64,000 bases of DNA. Origin: Bacillus subtilis subsp. subtilis (GTDB lineage: Bacteria; Pseudomonadota; Gammaproteobacteria; Xanthomonadales; Xanthomonadaceae). The stretch is taken from NCBI GenBank assembly GCA_021733645.1, contig JAHREJ010000016.1:1-64000 (forward strand), written 5' to 3'. Under the pieces are notes generated by a model that was not told the DNA's origin, ran no database searches, and was given only the letters and a program-made list of their open reading frames with translations. Made by a program: the position numbers and the translations under genes. Below are positions 1-9,504 of this stretch, one piece after another (within the stretch, counting starts at the first letter, position 1; each line of letters starts with the position of its first letter).

Positions 1-158
1 TGGAGCGGGCCAAGGCGTTCATCCTTGCCGGCCTCGCTAGCGGCAAGCTTTCGCCGATCATTGCCAAGGTCTACCCGTTGGACGATATCCAGCAGGCGCA
101 TCATTACCTGGAGGCCAATCAGCAGGTAGGAAAGATCGTCGTCACCATCGCCAGCTGA
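1..158 (+). CDS. Zinc-binding dehydrogenase / quinone oxidoreductase, C-terminal end (partial)
   Basis: The open frame enters from the left edge and stops with TGA at 156-158, leaving the last 52 or so residues. The tail reads like the end of a medium-chain dehydrogenase of the NADPH:quinone oxidoreductase type: a GKLSPII stretch, then YPLDDIQQAHHYLE, then a GKIVV strand before the stop. That ending is characteristic of the family, where the last strands close the catalytic domain. The catalytic and NAD(P)H-binding parts lie outside the window, so substrate cannot be inferred. Confidence 0.75.
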   Translation, partial: ERAKAFILAGLASGKLSPIIAKVYPLDDIQQAHHYLEANQQVGKIVVTIAS

Positions 159-412
159 CTCAAGGGCGGCCATCGGCAGCGTTGTCGCCGACAGCCTCAC
201 GTTCTGCGAACCCCAGCCTCTCGGCCGGGTGCCCAAACCCGCAGGGTACCCGGCACCATGCTGGGGCGTGTGCAGTGGACGGTGATGATGGTCGGCGTGC
301 GGTCGGTTCGCCTTCCGCAGGCGGGTACGCCCATGTCGTTGGTGCTGTATTGCCGGTGGATGACGGGCTGTTAAGATTTCATCCACGCCCCGCTACCGAT
401 CGGCTTCCTTTC

Positions 413-1540
413 ATGGACTCTTGGAGCATCGTCTTCGCTATCGGGGCTGCGCAGGCCGCAGTGCTGGCGGCCGCCCTTTGGCGCCGGCAGGTCAATACCG
501 AGGCGAACCGCGTGCTGGCGGTATGGATTGCGCTGATCGGCATCGACTTGGCGGTGAAGGCGATGTACTGGGACGATCCAGCGGCCGGTCTGTTGAAGGC
601 GTTCCGTTTCGTCGGCCTGTTTCCGTTCCTGTACGGCAGCCTCTTCTATGTCTATGTCACCGCGCTCACCGGAGCGAGGAGATTGGGCTGGCGCGATACC
701 GTGCATTTCGCAGGCTTCATCCTTGTGGTGGCCATGCACGCGGGCTTCTTCTTCCAGGATCTGGTGCAGACGGAAGGGGTGACCGCACAAATGGCGGCCG
801 CAACTGCAGCGCCGCAATGGCTGCGCCTGGACTTCGCGCTGTACACCTACAGTCTGTCGTATGTGAGCGCCGGGCTGGTAAAGGTGTTCCGCTATCGACA
901 TGGATTGCTGCAGCGGCGTTCGGATGCGGACAGGATGTCTCTGAACTGGATCCACGCAATGGCGATCTCGCAGATCGTTATCTGGTTCATTGCGACCCTG
1001 CACTGGTTGGTCCATCTCCCCTGGGTCAGCTATCCCCTGATCTATGGCGCGGTCACCGCGTGGGTGTTCGTGGTGGGCTACCTCAGCCTCACTCAAGGCG
1101 CAGTGGTCGTCGAGCGGGCTCCCGAGCCGCCACGGGGCAACATCGACGCGGCCCCCGATGCTGACGACTCGCGTTTTCCCGACGTTGAGGCGCGCCTGTC
1201 GCAGCTGATGGCCCAGCACCACCTCTATCGGGAGCCCGCGCTTACCATTGGCCAGCTGGCCAAGCGTAGCGGGTATCCGGAATACCTGGTCTCGGCGGTC
1301 GTCAACCGGCGCTTCCAGGAAAATTTCTGGGAGTACATCAACCGCCAGCGGATCGATGCGGCGTCCTGCTGTCTTGCCGATGCCAGCGACAGCCGCACCA
1401 TTCTGGACATCGCCTTTGCGTGCGGCTTCACCTCAAAGTCGACCTTCAACGCGGCGTTCAAGCGCCAGCTGGGTCAAACCCCCAGCGCCTTCCGCAAATG
1501 TCGTCCGGGCACGGGTGTTTCGGAGTTACCGAGCGCTTGA
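413..1540 (+). CDS. Membrane-anchored AraC-family transcriptional regulator
   Basis: A 375-residue protein beginning at ATG 413; the frame is open further upstream, but the upstream part is not protein-like and the first hydrophobic helix starts right after this ATG. Residues 1 to about 230 form a series of hydrophobic segments, and the last 110 or so residues form an AraC-type double helix-turn-helix (LTIGQLAKRSGYPEYLVSAVVN, then ILDIAFACGFTSKSTFNAAFKRQLGQTPSAFRK). The second half matches the AraC signature well. Such seven-helix plus AraC proteins are thought to sense a membrane or periplasmic signal and control nearby genes; the target is unknown. The gene ends 15 bp inside the tail of the convergent membrane-protein gene. 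Confidence 0.85.
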   Translation: MDSWSIVFAIGAAQAAVLAAALWRRQVNTEANRVLAVWIALIGIDLAVKAMYWDDPAAGLLKAFRFVGLFPFLYGSLFYVYVTALTGARRLGWRDTVHFAGFILVVAMHAGFFFQDLVQTEGVTAQMAAATAAPQWLRLDFALYTYSLSYVSAGLVKVFRYRHGLLQRRSDADRMSLNWIHAMAISQIVIWFIATLHWLVHLPWVSYPLIYGAVTAWVFVVGYLSLTQGAVVVERAPEPPRGNIDAAPDADDSRFPDVEARLSQLMAQHHLYREPALTIGQLAKRSGYPEYLVSAVVNRRFQENFWEYINRQRIDAASCCLADASDSRTILDIAFACGFTSKSTFNAAFKRQLGQTPSAFRKCRPGTGVSELPSA

Positions 1541-2182
1541 CGGTGTTTTCAGTGTCCTTGCCCGCGCCCGCTGCCAACGCAGTGCCAGTTCACAGGCAGC
1601 CAGGTTGAATGTCCAGCAGCCCCACGCCGCTGCAAGATAGACCAGCGGAAATGGAAGGTGCAGAACACCCAGTCCGATGCCCAGGATCAGCCGCAGCGTG
1701 ACGGCGGACGCGGTGAGGGCGATGCTGCGCCACATCCACTCCCGGTGCTCGGCCAGGTTGCCGGCAAGCGCATGGCCGACGCCGATGCCCGTCGTTGCCA
1801 GCCACGCCAGCGCGAGCAGGCCAAAGCCGATGCCGGTGGCGGCCCCACCTTGTGCGTGGCGGGCCAGGGACAGACCTGCAAGCCCGGCAATCAGCACGCC
1901 GCCGGCGTACAGGCCACCGCTTAGGCGGTGCAGGCCCGGGACAAGCCGTCGGATCCATTCGCTCATCTGCAGCGGGGCCAGCAACAAGGCAAGCCCACCA
2001 CCGAAGAAGTGTGCAGGCACATCCAGGCCCGAACCCGCAAACTTTGCATGCAGGGGATTGCCGGATTCCGGCTTGAGTGCGTCCGAGAGAAAGGTGAATG
2101 CGTAGATCGATACGGCCGCACACAGCAGGGCGAAGGTCAACCCGGCACACCAGCGCACTGCGTTGGGAAACACTTGTGGCAT
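1526..2182 (-). CDS. DUF2306-type integral membrane protein
   Basis: A 218-residue, strongly hydrophobic protein with about six to seven predicted membrane helices. The spacing of HKFSG-like and HxxxHR-like residues (PLHAKFAG, HFFGGGLALLLAPLQM, LHRLSGGLYA, NLAEHREWMWRS) resembles the DUF2306 family, whose conserved histidines suggest heme or metal binding; function is not established. The start at 2182 is the first ATG of the hydrophobic region; longer frames upstream look non-coding. It is convergent with the AraC regulator, overlapping it by 15 bp. Confidence 0.7.
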   Translation of the reverse strand: MPQVFPNAVRWCAGLTFALLCAAVSIYAFTFLSDALKPESGNPLHAKFAGSGLDVPAHFFGGGLALLLAPLQMSEWIRRLVPGLHRLSGGLYAGGVLIAGLAGLSLARHAQGGAATGIGFGLLALAWLATTGIGVGHALAGNLAEHREWMWRSIALTASAVTLRLILGIGLGVLHLPFPLVYLAAAWGCWTFNLAACELALRWQRARARTLKTPSSAR

Positions 2183-3048
2183 CTCGACATCTCTGGACGA
2201 TGGAGCCCCAAGCGTGGGCCTGAGGCGGGCAAAACTCGTCCGAGCCGGCGGAGTCGTACCTGTGAGGAGAGGGCGCGTGCCCGTCGAGCGGCCGACGATT
2301 GGGCAGCCGTGAGGATAGTCGGATTGCTCCGACGTCCAGGACGTTCGCCTCGCCAGGCAAAGGGTGCACGCCCCCTTCGACGCGGCAGCACCCACCCATC
2401 TTTGGTCCATTGCCGGATAAACAGTCCGCGTGCAGTACAGCGCCTTCTGGGCCCACCACGCTCCAAAGCACAGTGCGGTCCCTCGCGATCAAGGTCGTCG
2501 ATGCGCTGGAAATGACAGAACACGGGGACGCCTGGCAAGCACGGGTAAGGGAGCGGAGGCCGCTGGGAACTGTTTCCCCAAGCCGCTTCCGGCCAATAGC
2601 GGACGACAGGGCGATGGCGTACGACCTCCGACCTTGGCCGTGGCGATGGTAGACACCACCCCCGGGAGTTCGCTGTCCTCATATCCGAAGATCAATATGA
2701 GCATGGCCTTCGGATCCGATACCGTGGGTGCAAACGACGATATCCGGCGGTCCAGGTGCCCCTCATTTCGACCCAAGAGACCGATTCAGGCAGGACCGGC
2801 CAATGGGCTCCCATCAGCGTGGTGTGAGGGCAGCCTGCTGACAAGCGAACAAGATGGGGTTGCCGTTTGGCATCAGGTTGGCCGATCTCGAACGCCTTAT
2901 CATTTTCGGCACGATCCGGCCAACATCGCGCTGGCACAAGGATCCCGGCCAAAATTCAAACAACCGATTGAAACACGCGTAACTTCGCCGAACTGGACAC
3001 CATCCACCGCTTCCGCCAGACTTCGCCCTTTCCCGCTTCGTGGCACCC
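2183..3048. other. Long intergenic stretch without a convincing gene
   Basis: About 866 bp between the DUF2306-type gene and aroQ. Several frames are open on both strands, but none shows a recognisable domain, a good ribosome site or the codon pattern of neighbouring genes. It looks less GC-rich than its surroundings. It holds one clear inverted repeat (2683-2715) and presumably the promoters of both flanking genes. A decayed gene remnant is possible. Confidence 0.5.
2683..2715. repeat. 8-bp perfect inverted repeat in the intergenic stretch
   Basis: ATCCGAAG at 2683-2690 is repeated in inverse orientation as CTTCGGAT at 2708-2715 with a 17-base spacer. It has no T-run, so a terminator is unlikely; an operator half-site pair or a chance palindrome are both possible. 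Confidence 0.45.
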
Positions 3049-3498
3049 ATGGCGAAACTGCTGGTCCTGCATGGCCCCAACCTCAACCTGCTCGGCACCC
3101 GCGAGCCGGGGGTGTATGGGCACACCACGCTGGCGCAGATCGACCAGGCAATGATGGCCCAGGCGCAGGCCGCCGGGCACGCGGTGGAAAGCCTGCAGTC
3201 CAACGCCGAACACCACCTGGTGGACCGCGTCCAGGCCGCCCGTGAAGACGGCACCGCCTTCATCCTGATCAACCCGGCCGCGTTCACCCATACCTCGGTG
3301 GCGCTGCGCGATGCGCTGGCCGCGGTGGACGTGCCGTTCATCGAAATCCACCTGTCCAACCCGCATGCGCGCGAGCCGTTCCGCCAGCACAGCTATTTCA
3401 GCGACAAGGCCGTGGGCGTGATCTGTGGCTTCGGCGCGGACAGCTACCGCTATGCGATGGATGCAGCACTGACCCGGCTGGCGGCCGCTACCGCGTGA
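3049..3498 (+). CDS. aroQ: 3-dehydroquinate dehydratase, type II
   Basis: A 149-residue type II dehydroquinase, which converts 3-dehydroquinate to 3-dehydroshikimate in the shikimate pathway. The start [24 protein letters not shown] carries the signature [16 protein letters not shown] with the catalytic Tyr. The [14 protein letters not shown] block carries the substrate-binding Asn, and [14 protein letters not shown] the conserved His and Arg. Length is typical of the dodecameric family. ATG 3049 is preferred over a GTG three codons upstream because family members start at this position. It is followed with an overlapping stop/start by the LprI-like gene and then accBC, a common xanthomonad order. 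Confidence 0.96.
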   Translation: MAKLLVLHGPNLNLLGTREPGVYGHTTLAQIDQAMMAQAQAAGHAVESLQSNAEHHLVDRVQAAREDGTAFILINPAAFTHTSVALRDALAAVDVPFIEIHLSNPHAREPFRQHSYFSDKAVGVICGFGADSYRYAMDAALTRLAAATA

Positions 3499-3920
3499 TG
3501 ACCCTGCCGCGCGTCCTTGCCAGCGTTGTGCTGTGGGGCTGCCTGTGTGGCGGCGCGGCGGCATCCGACCGCGAGGACGAGGGTATCGACTGCGCGCACC
3601 CGACCACCACGATGGAGCGCGATTTGTGCGCCTCGGACATGGCCGTGGCCGCCGACGCCGAACTCAATACCGTCTATGCGCAGGCGCGCAGGCAATTGCG
3701 CACCCCGGCCAATGGCGGCACCTGCAGCTACTGTGGCAACGCCGAGCAGGAACTGGTCCTGGCGCAGCGCGCCTGGATGCAGCTGCGCGACCATGACTGC
3801 AACGCGGTATACGCCTTGAACTCGGACGGGACCGCGCGCAACGGCGCGCAGATGCGCTGCCTGATCACCCTGACGCGCGACCGTACGCGGCAACTGCGCG
3901 ATTTCTACGAATTGCTTTGA
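3498..3920 (+). CDS. Secreted LprI/DUF1311-like protein
   Basis: A 140-residue protein with a signal peptide ending near AAAS (about residue 23). The mature part has the DUF1311/LprI pattern: cysteines in [16 protein letters not shown], an [12 protein letters not shown] helix, then [15 protein letters not shown] and [15 protein letters not shown]. LprI-type proteins have been described as lysozyme inhibitors, but most members are uncharacterised. The ATG at 3498 overlaps the aroQ stop codon (TGATG), so the two are probably translated together. It lies between aroQ and accB, which are often adjacent in relatives. Confidence 0.75.
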   Translation: MTLPRVLASVVLWGCLCGGAAASDREDEGIDCAHPTTTMERDLCASDMAVAADAELNTVYAQARRQLRTPANGGTCSYCGNAEQELVLAQRAWMQLRDHDCNAVYALNSDGTARNGAQMRCLITLTRDRTRQLRDFYELL

Positions 3921-3973
3921 CCCGAGCGCACCGCGCTTCCCACCACACTGACACCACGAGCCAAGAGGCCCCC

Positions 3974-4462
3974 ATGGATCTCCGCAAAATCAAGAAGCTG
4001 ATCGACCTGCTGGAAGAGTCGAACCTCGCCGAAATCGAAATCAAGGAAGGCGAAGAATCCGTGCGCCTGTCGCGCGCGCCCGTCTCCGGCTACGGCATGA
4101 TGCAGGCCCCGCAGATGATGATGGCGCCGGCACCGGTTCAGGCCGCTGCGGCCCCGGCGATGCCGATGCAGTCGCCCACCGAAGCCTCCACCGGCGGCAC
4201 CGCCAAGGCCGGCAACGCCCTGCCCGAAGGCCACGTGCTGCGCGCCCCGATGGTCGGCACCTTCTATTCGTCGTCCTCGCCGGACAAGCCGGCCTTCGTG
4301 TCGGTGGGCCAGGCAGTGAAGGCGGGCGAAACGCTGGCGATCATCGAAGCGATGAAGATGTTCAACCCGATCGAGGCCGATGTTTCCGGCACCATCGTCG
4401 CCATCCTGGGCGAAAACGGCCAGCCGGTCGAATTCGACCAGCCGCTGTTCGTGATCGGCTAA
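3974..4462 (+). CDS. accB: Biotin carboxyl carrier protein of acetyl-CoA carboxylase
   Basis: A 162-residue BCCP. Residues 1-35 ([32 protein letters not shown]) are the typical N-terminal dimerisation region, followed by a Met/Ala/Pro-rich flexible linker and the biotinyl domain. The biotin attachment motif EAMKM places the modified lysine at about K128. It carries carboxyl-biotin between AccC and the AccAD transferase in the first step of fatty acid synthesis. It sits 10 bp upstream of accC in the usual accBC operon. Confidence 0.97.
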   Translation: MDLRKIKKLIDLLEESNLAEIEIKEGEESVRLSRAPVSGYGMMQAPQMMMAPAPVQAAAAPAMPMQSPTEASTGGTAKAGNALPEGHVLRAPMVGTFYSSSSPDKPAFVSVGQAVKAGETLAIIEAMKMFNPIEADVSGTIVAILGENGQPVEFDQPLFVIG

Positions 4463-4472
4463 GGACTCGTCC

Positions 4473-5840
4473 ATGCTCGACAAAGTCGTAATTGCCAACC
4501 GAGGGGAAATCGCGCTGCGCATCCTGCGCGCGTGCCACACCCTGGGTATCCGCACGGTGGCCGTGCATTCCACGGTCGACCGCAACCTCAAGCACGTGGC
4601 GATGGCCGACGAGTCGGTCTGCATCGGTCCGGCACCGTCGTCTGAGAGCTACCTCAACATTCCGGCGCTGATTGCCGCGGCGGAAGTCACCGACGCCCAG
4701 GCCATCCACCCGGGCTACGGCTTCCTGTCGGAGAACGCCGACTTCGCCGAGCGCGTGGAAGAATCCGGCTTCATCTTCATCGGCCCCAAGGCCGACACCA
4801 TCCGCCTGATGGGCGACAAGGTGGAAGCGATCCGCGCGATGAAGGCCGCCGGCGTGCCGTGCGTGCCCGGCTCGGGCGGCCCGCTCACCGACGACATCGT
4901 GGCCAACACCAAGATTGCCCGTGAGATCGGTTACCCGGTCATCATCAAGGCCTCCGGTGGTGGTGGCGGTCGCGGCATGCGCGTGGTGCACGCCGAGGCC
5001 TCGTTGAAGGCGGCCATCGAGACCACCAAGTCCGAAGCCAAGGCCGCTTTCAGCAACGACCAGGTGTACATGGAGAAGTTCCTGGAGAATCCGCGCCACG
5101 TGGAAATCCAGGTATTGGCCGACGGCCAGGGCAACGCCATCCACCTGGGTGAGCGCGACTGCTCGATGCAGCGCCGCCACCAGAAGGTGGTGGAGGAAGC
5201 ACCGGCACCGGGCATCAGCGAGGAAATGCGCGAGCAGATCGGCAAGGTCTGCGTGGAAGCCTGCATCCGCATTGGCTACCGCGGCGCGGGCACCTTCGAG
5301 TTCCTGTTCGAAGACGGCCGTTTCTACTTCATCGAAATGAACACCCGCGTGCAGGTGGAACATCCGGTGACGGAGATGGTGACCGGCATCGACCTGGTCT
5401 GCGAACAGCTGCGCATTGCCGCCGGCCAGAAGCTGACCATCAAGCAGAGCGACGTGGTGCTGACCGGCCACGCGATCGAATGCCGCATCAACGCAGAAGA
5501 TGCTGAAACCTTCGTGCCGAGTCCGGGCCAGATCACCGCGTTCCATCCGCCCGGTGGCCCCGGCGTGCGCGTGGATACCCACATCTACAGTGGCTACCGC
5601 GTACCGCCGAACTACGACTCCATGATCGGCAAGCTGATCGTGCACGGCCCGGACCGCGAAACCGCGATCGCGCGCATGCGCGTGGCACTGAGCGAAATGG
5701 TGGTGGACGGCATCAAGACCAACGTCGCGCTGCAGCAGCGGATCATGCGCGACAAGGGCTTCCAGGCCGGTGGGCAGAACATCCACTACCTGGAAAAGCG
5801 CCTGGCCGAACGCAAGAACAAGTCGATTGCACTGACCTGA
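4473..5840 (+). CDS. accC: Biotin carboxylase subunit of acetyl-CoA carboxylase
   Basis: A 455-residue ATP-grasp enzyme that carboxylates biotin on AccB using bicarbonate and ATP. The N-terminal [20 protein letters not shown] motif, the glycine-rich loop [12 protein letters not shown], the HxGERDCSxQRR block and the [17 protein letters not shown] catalytic block are all present, and the C-terminal domain is intact. The start has an AAGGAC ribosome site in the short accB-accC gap. A strong intrinsic terminator follows, closing the operon. Confidence 0.98.
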   Translation: MLDKVVIANRGEIALRILRACHTLGIRTVAVHSTVDRNLKHVAMADESVCIGPAPSSESYLNIPALIAAAEVTDAQAIHPGYGFLSENADFAERVEESGFIFIGPKADTIRLMGDKVEAIRAMKAAGVPCVPGSGGPLTDDIVANTKIAREIGYPVIIKASGGGGGRGMRVVHAEASLKAAIETTKSEAKAAFSNDQVYMEKFLENPRHVEIQVLADGQGNAIHLGERDCSMQRRHQKVVEEAPAPGISEEMREQIGKVCVEACIRIGYRGAGTFEFLFEDGRFYFIEMNTRVQVEHPVTEMVTGIDLVCEQLRIAAGQKLTIKQSDVVLTGHAIECRINAEDAETFVPSPGQITAFHPPGGPGVRVDTHIYSGYRVPPNYDSMIGKLIVHGPDRETAIARMRVALSEMVVDGIKTNVALQQRIMRDKGFQAGGQNIHYLEKRLAERKNKSIALT

Positions 5841-5863
5841 TCGAGCGGCACCGGTTGAATGGC

Positions 5864-5892
5864 AAAAAGGCGGGGAAATTCCCCGCCTTTTT
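5864..5892 (+). terminator. Rho-independent terminator after accC
   Basis: AAAAAGGCGGGG pairs with CCCCGCCTTTTT across a short AAATT centre, giving a GC-rich stem followed by a T-run on the plus strand. It lies 23 bp after the accC stop. Confidence 0.92.
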
Positions 5893-5923
5893 GTTTGGGC
5901 GATCCTCTGGCCTGCCTATGGAA

Positions 5924-5972
5924 CCACGCCCTGCGTGGATGCGCGTCCGGGCCGCGCAAAGGCGGCCCGGAC
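5924..5972. repeat. Palindromic (REP-like) elements between accC and the small-peptide gene
   Basis: Two hairpins are adjacent. CCACGC-CCT-GCGTGG (5924-5938) has the look of a Stenotrophomonas GTAG-type REP core. GTCCGGGCCG (5945-5954) pairs with CGGCCCGGAC (5963-5972) across an 8-base loop. The second lies just beyond the stop of the minus-strand peptide gene and could end its transcript, although no T-run follows. Confidence 0.55.
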
Positions 5973-5980
5973 GAGGCGCA

Positions 5981-6052
5981 TCACCGCAGCAGCGCGAACA
6001 ACAGCAGGATCGGGATCGGAATGCCCAGGAACCACAGCAGCAGGTATTTCAT
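5981..6052 (-). CDS. Very small hydrophobic membrane peptide (23 aa)
   Basis: An ATG at 6052 preceded by a near-perfect ribosome site (GAGGAGG, 7-nt spacing) opens a 23-codon frame: MKYLLLWFLGIPIPIL followed by LLFALLR and TGA. The whole peptide is one hydrophobic helix with a GIPIP kink, suggesting an inner-membrane microprotein. It lies 28 bp downstream of the membrane-protein gene 6081-7106 in the same direction, so it is probably cotranscribed and may be a partner of that protein. No family is assigned. The quality of the ribosome site is the main reason to believe it. Confidence 0.7.
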   Translation of the reverse strand: MKYLLLWFLGIPIPILLLFALLR

Positions 6053-6080
6053 GATGAATCCTCCTCGTTGAGCGTTGCGC

Positions 6081-7106
6081 TTACAGGTCGCGGCGGCGAC
6101 CGCCCCAGGTAGCGAACAGGCTGGCGCTGAACGCACCGATCAGCAGCGTGATGAACAACCACAGCGCGGCGTAGGCGGTGGCCTTGCGGGCATCGTCGGC
6201 GGCCTGCTTGGCATCGTTCTTGGCCTTGTCCAGCGCGGCGCGCATGCGGGTCTGCGTGTCGGTCACGCGGGCCTGCGCTTCGGCCTGGCTCATGCCGGTC
6301 TGGTTGGCCACCAGCTGCGCCAGGTACTGGGTGTCGGCCGGGTCCATCGCGTCGCCCTTCAGGCTGTTGACCACGATACGGTTGACCTCGGCGCGCACGT
6401 CGTTGCGACCCGGGCCACGTTCGGCACCGGACATCGGGCGCGGCGGCGGCAGCGGGTTGCCGGCTTGCGGCGGCGGGGCGGCCGGCGCCGGCGGCGCGCC
6501 CATCGGCGTTGCCGGGGCCGCCGGATCGGCGCGGAACAGGCCATCCACCCAGTACTGCAGGTCACCGTTTTCACCCATGCCAGCCGGGCCGGCGGCCGCG
6601 GCCACCACACCACCAGCCGTGCCAGCGGCAGCGCCGGCGGTGGCACCGGCCACCTTCGCGCCGGCACCCAGCACACCCCCAATCGCCGCGCTCAACAGCC
6701 CGGCGGTCAGCAGCGTTGCCACTGACCACGACAGGAAGCCATGCGCGGTGTCGCGGAAGTAGGTCTCGTCGCCGTGCAGATGGCTCCACTTGTTGCGCAA
6801 CCGGCCGGCAAGGTAGCCGCCCAGGCCGGAGGCTGCGATCGCGGTGAAGGTGAGCCAGGCAATGCTGGTCCAGCCGAAGGTCTCGGCGGACACGCCTTCA
6901 TACGCCCACGGTGACACTGACGACAGACCCAGGCCGACGCCCAGGATGAGCAGCACCAGGGACAACGCGGCGGCGGCGGCGGCGCCTGCGAAGATGGCGC
7001 CCCAGGAGGTGGCGCTGTCGTGCGGAACCGCCGGTGGCGGCGTCACCACGGCAACGGTCGCGGTGGCCCGTGGTTCGGGAGTGGCGTAATCGCCTCGGGT
7101 GTTCAT
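6081..7106 (-). CDS. Multi-pass membrane protein with Ala/Pro-rich loop
   Basis: A 341-residue protein. After a cytoplasmic-looking N-terminal tail (about 40 residues) come hydrophobic segments around residues 40-75, 80-105 and 130-180. A Pro/Ala/Gly-rich linker follows, then a charged helical region (MSQAEAQARVTDTQTRMRAALDKAKNDAKQAADDARK) and a final transmembrane helix ending GGRRRDL. The helical part would form a coiled coil. Similar proteins are annotated only as hypothetical membrane proteins; I do not assign a function. The start is the ATG at 7106, which opens a plausible N-terminus (MNTRGDY). It probably forms an operon with the 23-residue peptide gene. Confidence 0.8.
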   Translation of the reverse strand: MNTRGDYATPEPRATATVAVVTPPPAVPHDSATSWGAIFAGAAAAAALSLVLLILGVGLGLSSVSPWAYEGVSAETFGWTSIAWLTFTAIAASGLGGYLAGRLRNKWSHLHGDETYFRDTAHGFLSWSVATLLTAGLLSAAIGGVLGAGAKVAGATAGAAAGTAGGVVAAAAGPAGMGENGDLQYWVDGLFRADPAAPATPMGAPPAPAAPPPQAGNPLPPPRPMSGAERGPGRNDVRAEVNRIVVNSLKGDAMDPADTQYLAQLVANQTGMSQAEAQARVTDTQTRMRAALDKAKNDAKQAADDARKATAYAALWLFITLLIGAFSASLFATWGGRRRDL

Positions 7107-7255
7107 AGGGCGTGTTTCTCCGGCACGTGCTGCGGATGCAGCTGATGTCCGAAGGCTGCGCGATGGCGCGTGAAACAACAGAGAGCCCAGGGCGAAGGGC
7201 GCGTGCAATGGCATCCACACGCCAATCACACCCGGCGCGGGGGCTCGCCGCTGCG

Positions 7256-7993
7256 TCAGTGGGCGCCCAGCACGCCGTGCACGAAAGCGCGGATGCAGGC
7301 CGCTGCCGCTTCCGGGCGCGCCTGCAGCATCAGATGCGGCCCCTCCATTGTGGTGGTGGCGTGCGCGGGCAGCAACGCCGACAGGTGCCGCTGGCAGCGC
7401 GCCGGCAGCAAGCGGTCGTGCCGCGCGTGCAGGCACAGTACCGGCACCTGCAGGGTGCGGGCCAAGGGCGCCACATCCACCTCCAGCGCCGCGATTGCCC
7501 GGGTGCGCAGCACCTCGGCATCCACGCTGGCCAATGCAGCGGCCAGTGCGGTGCGCAGCGTCAGGCTGCTCCAACGCCCCAGCAGCAGCCACGACAGCGC
7601 CTGCATCGGCAGGGCGCGCGCAGGCGCCCAGTACAACAGCGATTGCAGGTGCCGCAGCGCCCGCCAGGGCGAACGCGCGAACGTAGTGGACAGGATCAGT
7701 CCACGCAGGCGGGGCGGCGGCAGCGCGGCAATTGCCAGCGCGATGGGGCCGGAGAACGACTCGCCGAGCAGCACGTAGTCGTCGTCCACCGGCAGGCGCT
7801 GGCGCACCCATGCCTGCAAGGCTTCATAGCCCAACGCACGGTCACGCGGATACGCCACCACCTTCACTGCTACGCCGTGCCGCTGCATCGCGGCGGCGAA
7901 CACCGCATGCTGCGTGCCGGTGGCATCCAGCCCCGGCAGCAGCACCAGCTGCAGCGGGCGGAGCAGAGCACTGCCCCGCGCAGCGGTGAGCAT
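7256..7993 (-). CDS. Alpha/beta hydrolase
   Basis: A 245-residue alpha/beta-fold hydrolase. The first strand reads LQLVLLPGLDATG, the nucleophile elbow is GESFSG (Ser), an Asp sits in LHARHDRLLP, and a His in MEGPHLMLQ completes a likely triad. Substrate is unknown; short family members like this include carboxylesterases. Its ATG overlaps the stop codon of the upstream unknown gene, and that gene overlaps the next, giving a tight three-gene operon (9320 to 7256). Confidence 0.85.
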   Translation of the reverse strand: MLTAARGSALLRPLQLVLLPGLDATGTQHAVFAAAMQRHGVAVKVVAYPRDRALGYEALQAWVRQRLPVDDDYVLLGESFSGPIALAIAALPPPRLRGLILSTTFARSPWRALRHLQSLLYWAPARALPMQALSWLLLGRWSSLTLRTALAAALASVDAEVLRTRAIAALEVDVAPLARTLQVPVLCLHARHDRLLPARCQRHLSALLPAHATTTMEGPHLMLQARPEAAAACIRAFVHGVLGAH

Positions 7994-8364
7994 CAACGCG
8001 GCGCGTTGGCCGCGGTAACCTGGCTGTTCTTGACCGGTGCCACGCCCAGCGACGAGGTCGGGTCGACGATCACCATGGTCTCGGTGGAGCCATCAGGCCA
8101 CACCACCTGGAAGGTGCTGCCGGTCGGCAGCGACGCGAATGGCATGCCGCTCTGCGCGCGGTACACCGCCGCCACCTGGCTGGCACCGGCACGCCGTACA
8201 TCTTCCTGCGCCTTCACCGAGGTCAACTGCACCTTGGACAGGTTGCGATAGCGATCCTCGTAGGTATCGATCATCACCAGCCCGACCGCGCCGGCCGAAT
8301 AGGCCACGAACAACACCACCCAGAACCAGAACTTGGCACCGTGCAGGAATCGACGGTAATTCAT
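7993..8364 (-). CDS. Single-pass membrane protein of unknown function
   Basis: A 123-residue protein with one N-terminal membrane helix (FWFWVVLFVAYSAGAVGLVMI, about residues 12-32) and an extracytoplasmic domain of about 90 residues ending in a short, Ala-rich tail. The domain contains a FQVVWPDGSTETMVIV segment that looks like a small beta-sheet. I do not recognise the family. It overlaps both neighbours by a few bases, implying translational coupling with the 8361-9320 gene and with the hydrolase. Confidence 0.75.
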   Translation of the reverse strand: MNYRRFLHGAKFWFWVVLFVAYSAGAVGLVMIDTYEDRYRNLSKVQLTSVKAQEDVRRAGASQVAAVYRAQSGMPFASLPTGSTFQVVWPDGSTETMVIVDPTSSLGVAPVKNSQVTAANAPR

Positions 8365-9320
8365 CGCCCTTTCCTCTGCTTGATCAGCTCTTCAACCAAC
8401 GTCTTCATTGTCCCCGCACCTTGCCGCGAAACCGCGGCGTCATAGACGAAGGTGGCAAAATCCTGCCCACCGTCCTGCGAACAGATCCCACCGTTCGCGC
8501 AGAAATTATTCATCAGCACACTGTCCGGCCCGCAGGCCATGCCCAGCTGGCAGGCGCCCAGGCGCCATGCCAGCTCGCTGAACTGGTCACCGGCCACCAA
8601 CCCGTCCAGCGCGCGGTCACCACTGGCGCGCTGGCCCATCCCCGGCGACAGCGCCATGAAGGCCTCCGGATCACGCGAATCCAGCACGCGCTCAACCAGC
8701 CCGCGGCGATAGGCCGGGGTGTCCAGCAGCGGCTTGCCATCGGCAAACAGCGACGCTTCGGCGGCCAGGTTGCCGGCCTTGGCGGCCTGCTGGCGCTGGG
8801 TAAGGATCAACTGACGGCCCAGCCCGTCACTGGCCACAAAGCCGCCACAGCGGCGCGCCACGCGCTCGCGGGCCTGCACCATGGCCGGCGAGGCGGTCAT
8901 GCCCAGCCCGCTCAACAACGCGTTGTCCAACTGGTAGCCACCCGGGTCCATCGCATAGATCGCGCAGTAGTCGTATACCCGGCTGACCATCCACGACGCT
9001 TCGGCATTGCCGTTGGCGGCCTGCAGCTGCAGGCGCTGGGCATAGGCGAACAGATCGGTATCGCCTTCGATATCAGCGCGGATATCCAACGGCAGGCCCG
9101 AGGCCACTGCGTTGCCGCGCTCGATGGCCTGCAACTGGCGCGCCAGCTGCTGGGCCTGCACCGGCCCGGCCGAGGCCAGCGTCGCCGGCGCATCGCCGAC
9201 CGCACCGGACACCGTGTCGGCCTGCCGCACATGCCCACCGGCGCGATAGCCCACCACCCCCAGCAACGCCAGGGCCGGTACGACCAGCAACCAGGTTTTG
9301 AGAGTGGGCACGAGCGCCAT
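8361..9320 (-). CDS. Membrane-anchored protein of unknown function
   Basis: A 319-residue protein starting at ATG 9320 ([10 protein letters not shown]), with a signal-anchor helix at residues 10-28 and a large periplasmic, alanine-rich, probably all-helical domain. Paired cysteines are visible ([29 protein letters not shown]), suggesting disulfides. No known domain is recognised. The chosen start gives a clean N-in signal anchor; a longer frame upstream would add 17 unlikely residues. It is first in the three-gene minus-strand operon and overlaps the next gene by 4 bp. Confidence 0.75.
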   Translation of the reverse strand: MALVPTLKTWLLVVPALALLGVVGYRAGGHVRQADTVSGAVGDAPATLASAGPVQAQQLARQLQAIERGNAVASGLPLDIRADIEGDTDLFAYAQRLQLQAANGNAEASWMVSRVYDYCAIYAMDPGGYQLDNALLSGLGMTASPAMVQARERVARRCGGFVASDGLGRQLILTQRQQAAKAGNLAAEASLFADGKPLLDTPAYRRGLVERVLDSRDPEAFMALSPGMGQRASGDRALDGLVAGDQFSELAWRLGACQLGMACGPDSVLMNNFCANGGICSQDGGQDFATFVYDAAVSRQGAGTMKTLVEELIKQRKGR

Positions 9321-9504
9321 GCGCAGGACCGGGAGATGCCCCTCGGGGCAGCGGAACACCAAGTCTAGCAAGCCCTCCGGGCCGTGTCTGAACTACATTT
9401 CGGTCGCATTCTCGCCACCGTGCGAGACACGACAGCGGCAGCCCTTGGGCCGTGGGCACCCACAATGGTCTAGCATTCATGGTTTTCCGCAGGTAATCCT
9501 TCCC

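Noticed and set aside
4362..5786. Minus-strand open frame of about 470 codons opposite accC
   Set aside because: Antisense to a perfect biotin carboxylase; His/Asp-rich translation without a family.
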